DNA from: Clostridia bacterium
GTDB lineage: Bacteria > Bacillota > Clostridia > Christensenellales > Aristaeellaceae
Assembly (NCBI GenBank): GCA_016295665.1
Contig: JAEDKS010000108.1
Location: 1 to 8,276 of the forward strand
Reading direction: 5' to 3'
Length of the DNA: 8,276 nucleotides
In this document: piece by piece, positions 6,452 to 8,276 of the stretch
Layout: each line of letters begins with the position of its first letter
Position numbering within the stretch: position 1 is the stretch's first letter
Program-made: the position numbers and the translations under genes
Notes under the pieces: generated by a model
Databases searched by the model: none
Told to the model about the DNA's origin: nothing
The model's input: only the letters and a program-made list of their open reading frames with translations

Positions 6452-8276
6452 TCACTCCGCTTTGCTTTCCGGCGGCACATAGCCCGGTCGCTGCTGAATG
6501 ATGTAGAAGCCGTACAGGCACAGATCACTGGCCCGGGACCACTTGGCCCGTACCACGCCCGGCTCCAGTACCTCCAGCACATGCCGGGTGTCTGTATCGC
6601 GGTAGCTTTCCTTGTAGTAGGGATCCAGAATGTACAGGTACTCCTCGTCCATGGAGATCACCGTCACATAGTGGCCGCCACCCGTGAAAGGGGTGCCGGA
6701 GCCGCCGGTGCTCGCCACGACCACCGCGCCGTCCTGCAGGGCGGTCAGCATCTCGGCAAAGTCGCGGGAGTAGGTGAAATCCAGGCTGCAGGCGTTCGCC
6801 ACATACGGGAAGAAGGACGTGGTCGTGCCTGCGGTGGTGGAGCGGGACTGAATCCCCCACAGGTTGTTGCCTGTGGCGAAGTTGCCCAGCACCACCGGGA
6901 GATAGGTGGACAGATCCTGCAGGGTCTGAATGCGCATCTGAACATGGGAGCGGTTGCAATAATACTGGTTGACGGAGCAGGTGCACAGCGAAAAGCCATA
7001 CTCGCTGCTCGGACAGACCAGCAGGCGGCTGAGCTGCTCATCGTCTGCCAGGTTCGCAATCGCCATCGCCAGCGCGGTGGGGCCGCAGCCCGAGGCGCCG
7101 AACTTACGATACGTGGTGGATTGGCGGGGCTCGTAGCGCATGGTGCCCCAGGTGGGGTCATTCTGCGCGTAGTAGATCGCTTCGCCAAAGCCGGGGATTT
7201 CCACCGTCTTGGTATAGCTTTCCCGCGACTCCAGCTCCAGCTGGGTGACGCCAGTGCCCTCCCCCTCCTCCTCGTAGATGATGGGGCGCAGCACGCCAAA
7301 GAGCACATACCGCTCCTCGTGCACCTGATTGGTGCAGGTGCTCATGGCCAGCAGCTGATCTCCCCAAAGCACCTCGGTATCCGAGGTGACACGGGACTGG
7401 CTGCGGATGTTCTGAATGTAGGTTTCAAACTCGCTCCGCCCGTCGAAGGACTTCACATGCCACTTCTCCGCCTCGGTCACGTTGCCACGGATGCAGGCGA
7501 AGAGCTCGACCAGAAAGTCGCCGTAGGGGGTGAGCAGGTACATGGTGGGATGACTGTCAAAGAATGCCTGATCCGCATACGACGGAATCACCGCAAACAT
7601 GGTGTCATCCTGCCGGTTATGGGCATAGAGCCAGGTGCACATATCCGTGAAGAAGCGGGAGTTGCCGCAGTCCATGAACACGGCACCGGTCTTGTTCTGC
7701 TCGCCGCTGAACAGGTGCGTCAGGTAGTACTCATTGTCCTCCGCCTGCACCACCGGGTAGTTCAGGATCGTATCCTCCGCAATCAGCCATCCGCGCACGT
7801 CCTCGTTGATGACCGCCAACTGTCCGAAGTTCATGGTGTAGCGGATGGGCGAGGTGATGCTCCGTCCCACCGTCTGCACAATCGGCACCGGCGTGGGCTC
7901 TTCAATGGGCGCTCTGGTGGGCGTCGGCTCCGGAGTGGGCGGCTGCGTGGGCGTGACGGTCGGCTTCGGCGTCGGGGTCGTTTTGGGAACCCGCGTCGGC
8001 TCGGACGTGACCCGCAGCGGCGGCTTGGTCGTCAGCTGTACCGTCGGTTCAACCGTCGGCTCTGCTGTTGGAGTCGTGGTCGGCTCGGTGGTTGCGGCTG
8101 CTGTCGGGGCCGGGGTCGGCTCGGTGGTTGCAGCTGCTGTCGGGGCCGGGGTCGGCTCGGTGGTTGCAGCTGCTGTCGGGGCCTGCGTCGGCTCGGTGGT
8201 GGCGACTGCTGTCGGGGCCTGCGTCGGCTCGGTGGTCACCTGCACGGGCTCAGCCGTCGGTGTTTCCGTTGCCACA
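6452..8276 (-). CDS. Class B-like sortase fused to C39-like cysteine peptidase, N-terminus cut by window edge
   Basis: The frame enters from the right edge, so the start and any signal peptide are missing; residues here count from the codon at 8275. Residues 1-135 are a Pro/Thr/Glu stalk with 12-residue repeats. Residues about 148-332 match class B sortases: NEDVRGWLIAEDTILNYPVVQ, DNEYYLTHLF, GAVFMD, catalytic His219 in LYAHN, Cys314 in MSTC and Arg322 in ERYVLFG. Residues about 370-560 match the C39-like peptidase family 2: Cys397 in SGCGPTALAMA, His535 in GGHYVTVI and Asp551 in ILDPYY. Sortases are transpeptidases that join sorted proteins to the wall or to pilin subunits; C39-like domains cleave peptides. 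A cysteine cluster (420, 431, 433, 440) in the C39 part may be structural. No LPxTG motif or C-terminal anchor is seen, so any membrane anchor should be at the missing N-terminus. The gene is probably monocistronic at its 3' end, with a terminator right after the stop. Confidence 0.9.
   Translation of the reverse strand, partial: VATETPTAEPVQVTTEPTQAPTAVATTEPTQAPTAAATTEPTPAPTAAATTEPTPAPTAAATTEPTTTPTAEPTVEPTVQLTTKPPLRVTSEPTRVPKTTPTPKPTVTPTQPPTPEPTPTRAPIEEPTPVPIVQTVGRSITSPIRYTMNFGQLAVINEDVRGWLIAEDTILNYPVVQAEDNEYYLTHLFSGEQNKTGAVFMDCGNSRFFTDMCTWLYAHNRQDDTMFAVIPSYADQAFFDSHPTMYLLTPYGDFLVELFACIRGNVTEAEKWHVKSFDGRSEFETYIQNIRSQSRVTSDTEVLWGDQLLAMSTCTNQVHEERYVLFGVLRPIIYEEEGEGTGVTQLELESRESYTKTVEIPGFGEAIYYAQNDPTWGTMRYEPRQSTTYRKFGASGCGPTALAMAIANLADDEQLSRLLVCPSSEYGFSLCTCSVNQYYCNRSHVQMRIQTLQDLSTYLPVVLGNFATGNNLWGIQSRSTTAGTTTSFFPYVANACSLDFTYSRDFAEMLTALQDGAVVVASTGGSGTPFTGGGHYVTVISMDEEYLYILDPYYKESYRDTDTRHVLEVLEPGVVRAKWSRASDLCLYGFYIIQQRPGYVPPESKAE
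8057..8236 (-). repeat. 36-bp tandem repeats encoding the Thr/Pro stalk
   Basis: Four consecutive 36-bp units (8093-8236) each encode a 12-residue repeat of the form TTEPTxAPTAxA, where the first x is Gln or Pro and the second is Val or Ala. A fifth, degenerate unit follows to 8057. The two central units are nearly identical at the DNA level, which points to recent duplication. The stalk continues without exact periodicity to about 7871 (PTPEPTPT-type sequence). Such stalks usually span the cell wall and often vary in copy number between strains. Confidence 0.9.

Noticed and set aside
8057..8236. CRISPR-like array suggested by 36-bp periodicity
   Set aside because: The units are directly adjacent with no spacers and keep one coding frame with a clear Thr/Pro protein repeat, so they are coding tandem repeats.
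1..8276. Insertion sequences, tRNA or rRNA genes
   Set aside because: I saw no transposase motifs, terminal inverted repeats with target duplications, tRNA-like cloverleaf or rRNA sequence. Intergenic space is short, and all gaps over about 80 bases are accounted for by promoters or terminators.

Overview
The window looks like a high-GC member of the Clostridia (Firmicutes), probably a gut or anaerobic-digester lineage. The signs are strong GGAGG-type ribosome binding sites, a class B-like sortase with a Pro/Thr-rich stalk, a LytR-CpsA-Psr (LCP) protein, and a compact pilus/competence-like operon. The order-level assignment is a guess. Every gene I can support lies on the minus strand, so the biological reading order runs from high to low coordinates. 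The long plus-strand open frames are antisense shadows of these genes.

Layout in transcription order. (1) 8276-6452: a partial secreted or surface protein with a Pro/Thr/Glu stalk containing 36-bp tandem repeats, a class B-like sortase domain with His, Cys and Arg present, and a C-terminal C39-like cysteine peptidase domain. A strong intrinsic terminator follows at 6415-6446. (2) 6303-1635: a tightly packed seven-gene operon with a candidate promoter near 6333-6364. It encodes an exported transglutaminase-like protein, a GspF/PilC-type inner-membrane platform protein, four short single-span membrane proteins of pseudopilin or minor-pilin character, and a PilT-type ATPase. Three of the five downstream junctions overlap by 1-4 bases and one by 10 bases, and several genes start with GTG or TTG. 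A long hairpin at 1557-1612 follows pilT. (3) 1511-714: a sugar-phosphate isomerase/epimerase-like TIM-barrel protein with a strong ribosome binding site. (4) 623 to the left edge: the first 207 residues of a divergent LCP-family protein. It has its own extended -10 promoter and lacks the arginines usually found in the LCP active site. No stop is reached inside the window, so the gene is easy to miss.

How the genes may work together. The central operon has the core of a type IV pilus or type II secretion-like machine (platform protein, PilT motor, several N-terminally anchored small subunits). It does not contain a PilB/GspE assembly ATPase, a prepilin peptidase, a canonical major pilin, or PilM/N/O components. 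These must be elsewhere in the genome, or the apparatus is a reduced or non-standard one. Because a terminator lies just upstream and a hairpin just downstream, the operon content seems complete as drawn. The flanking sortase-peptidase and LCP genes also concern the cell envelope, so the region as a whole looks like a cell-surface locus, with the isomerase as a metabolic exception.
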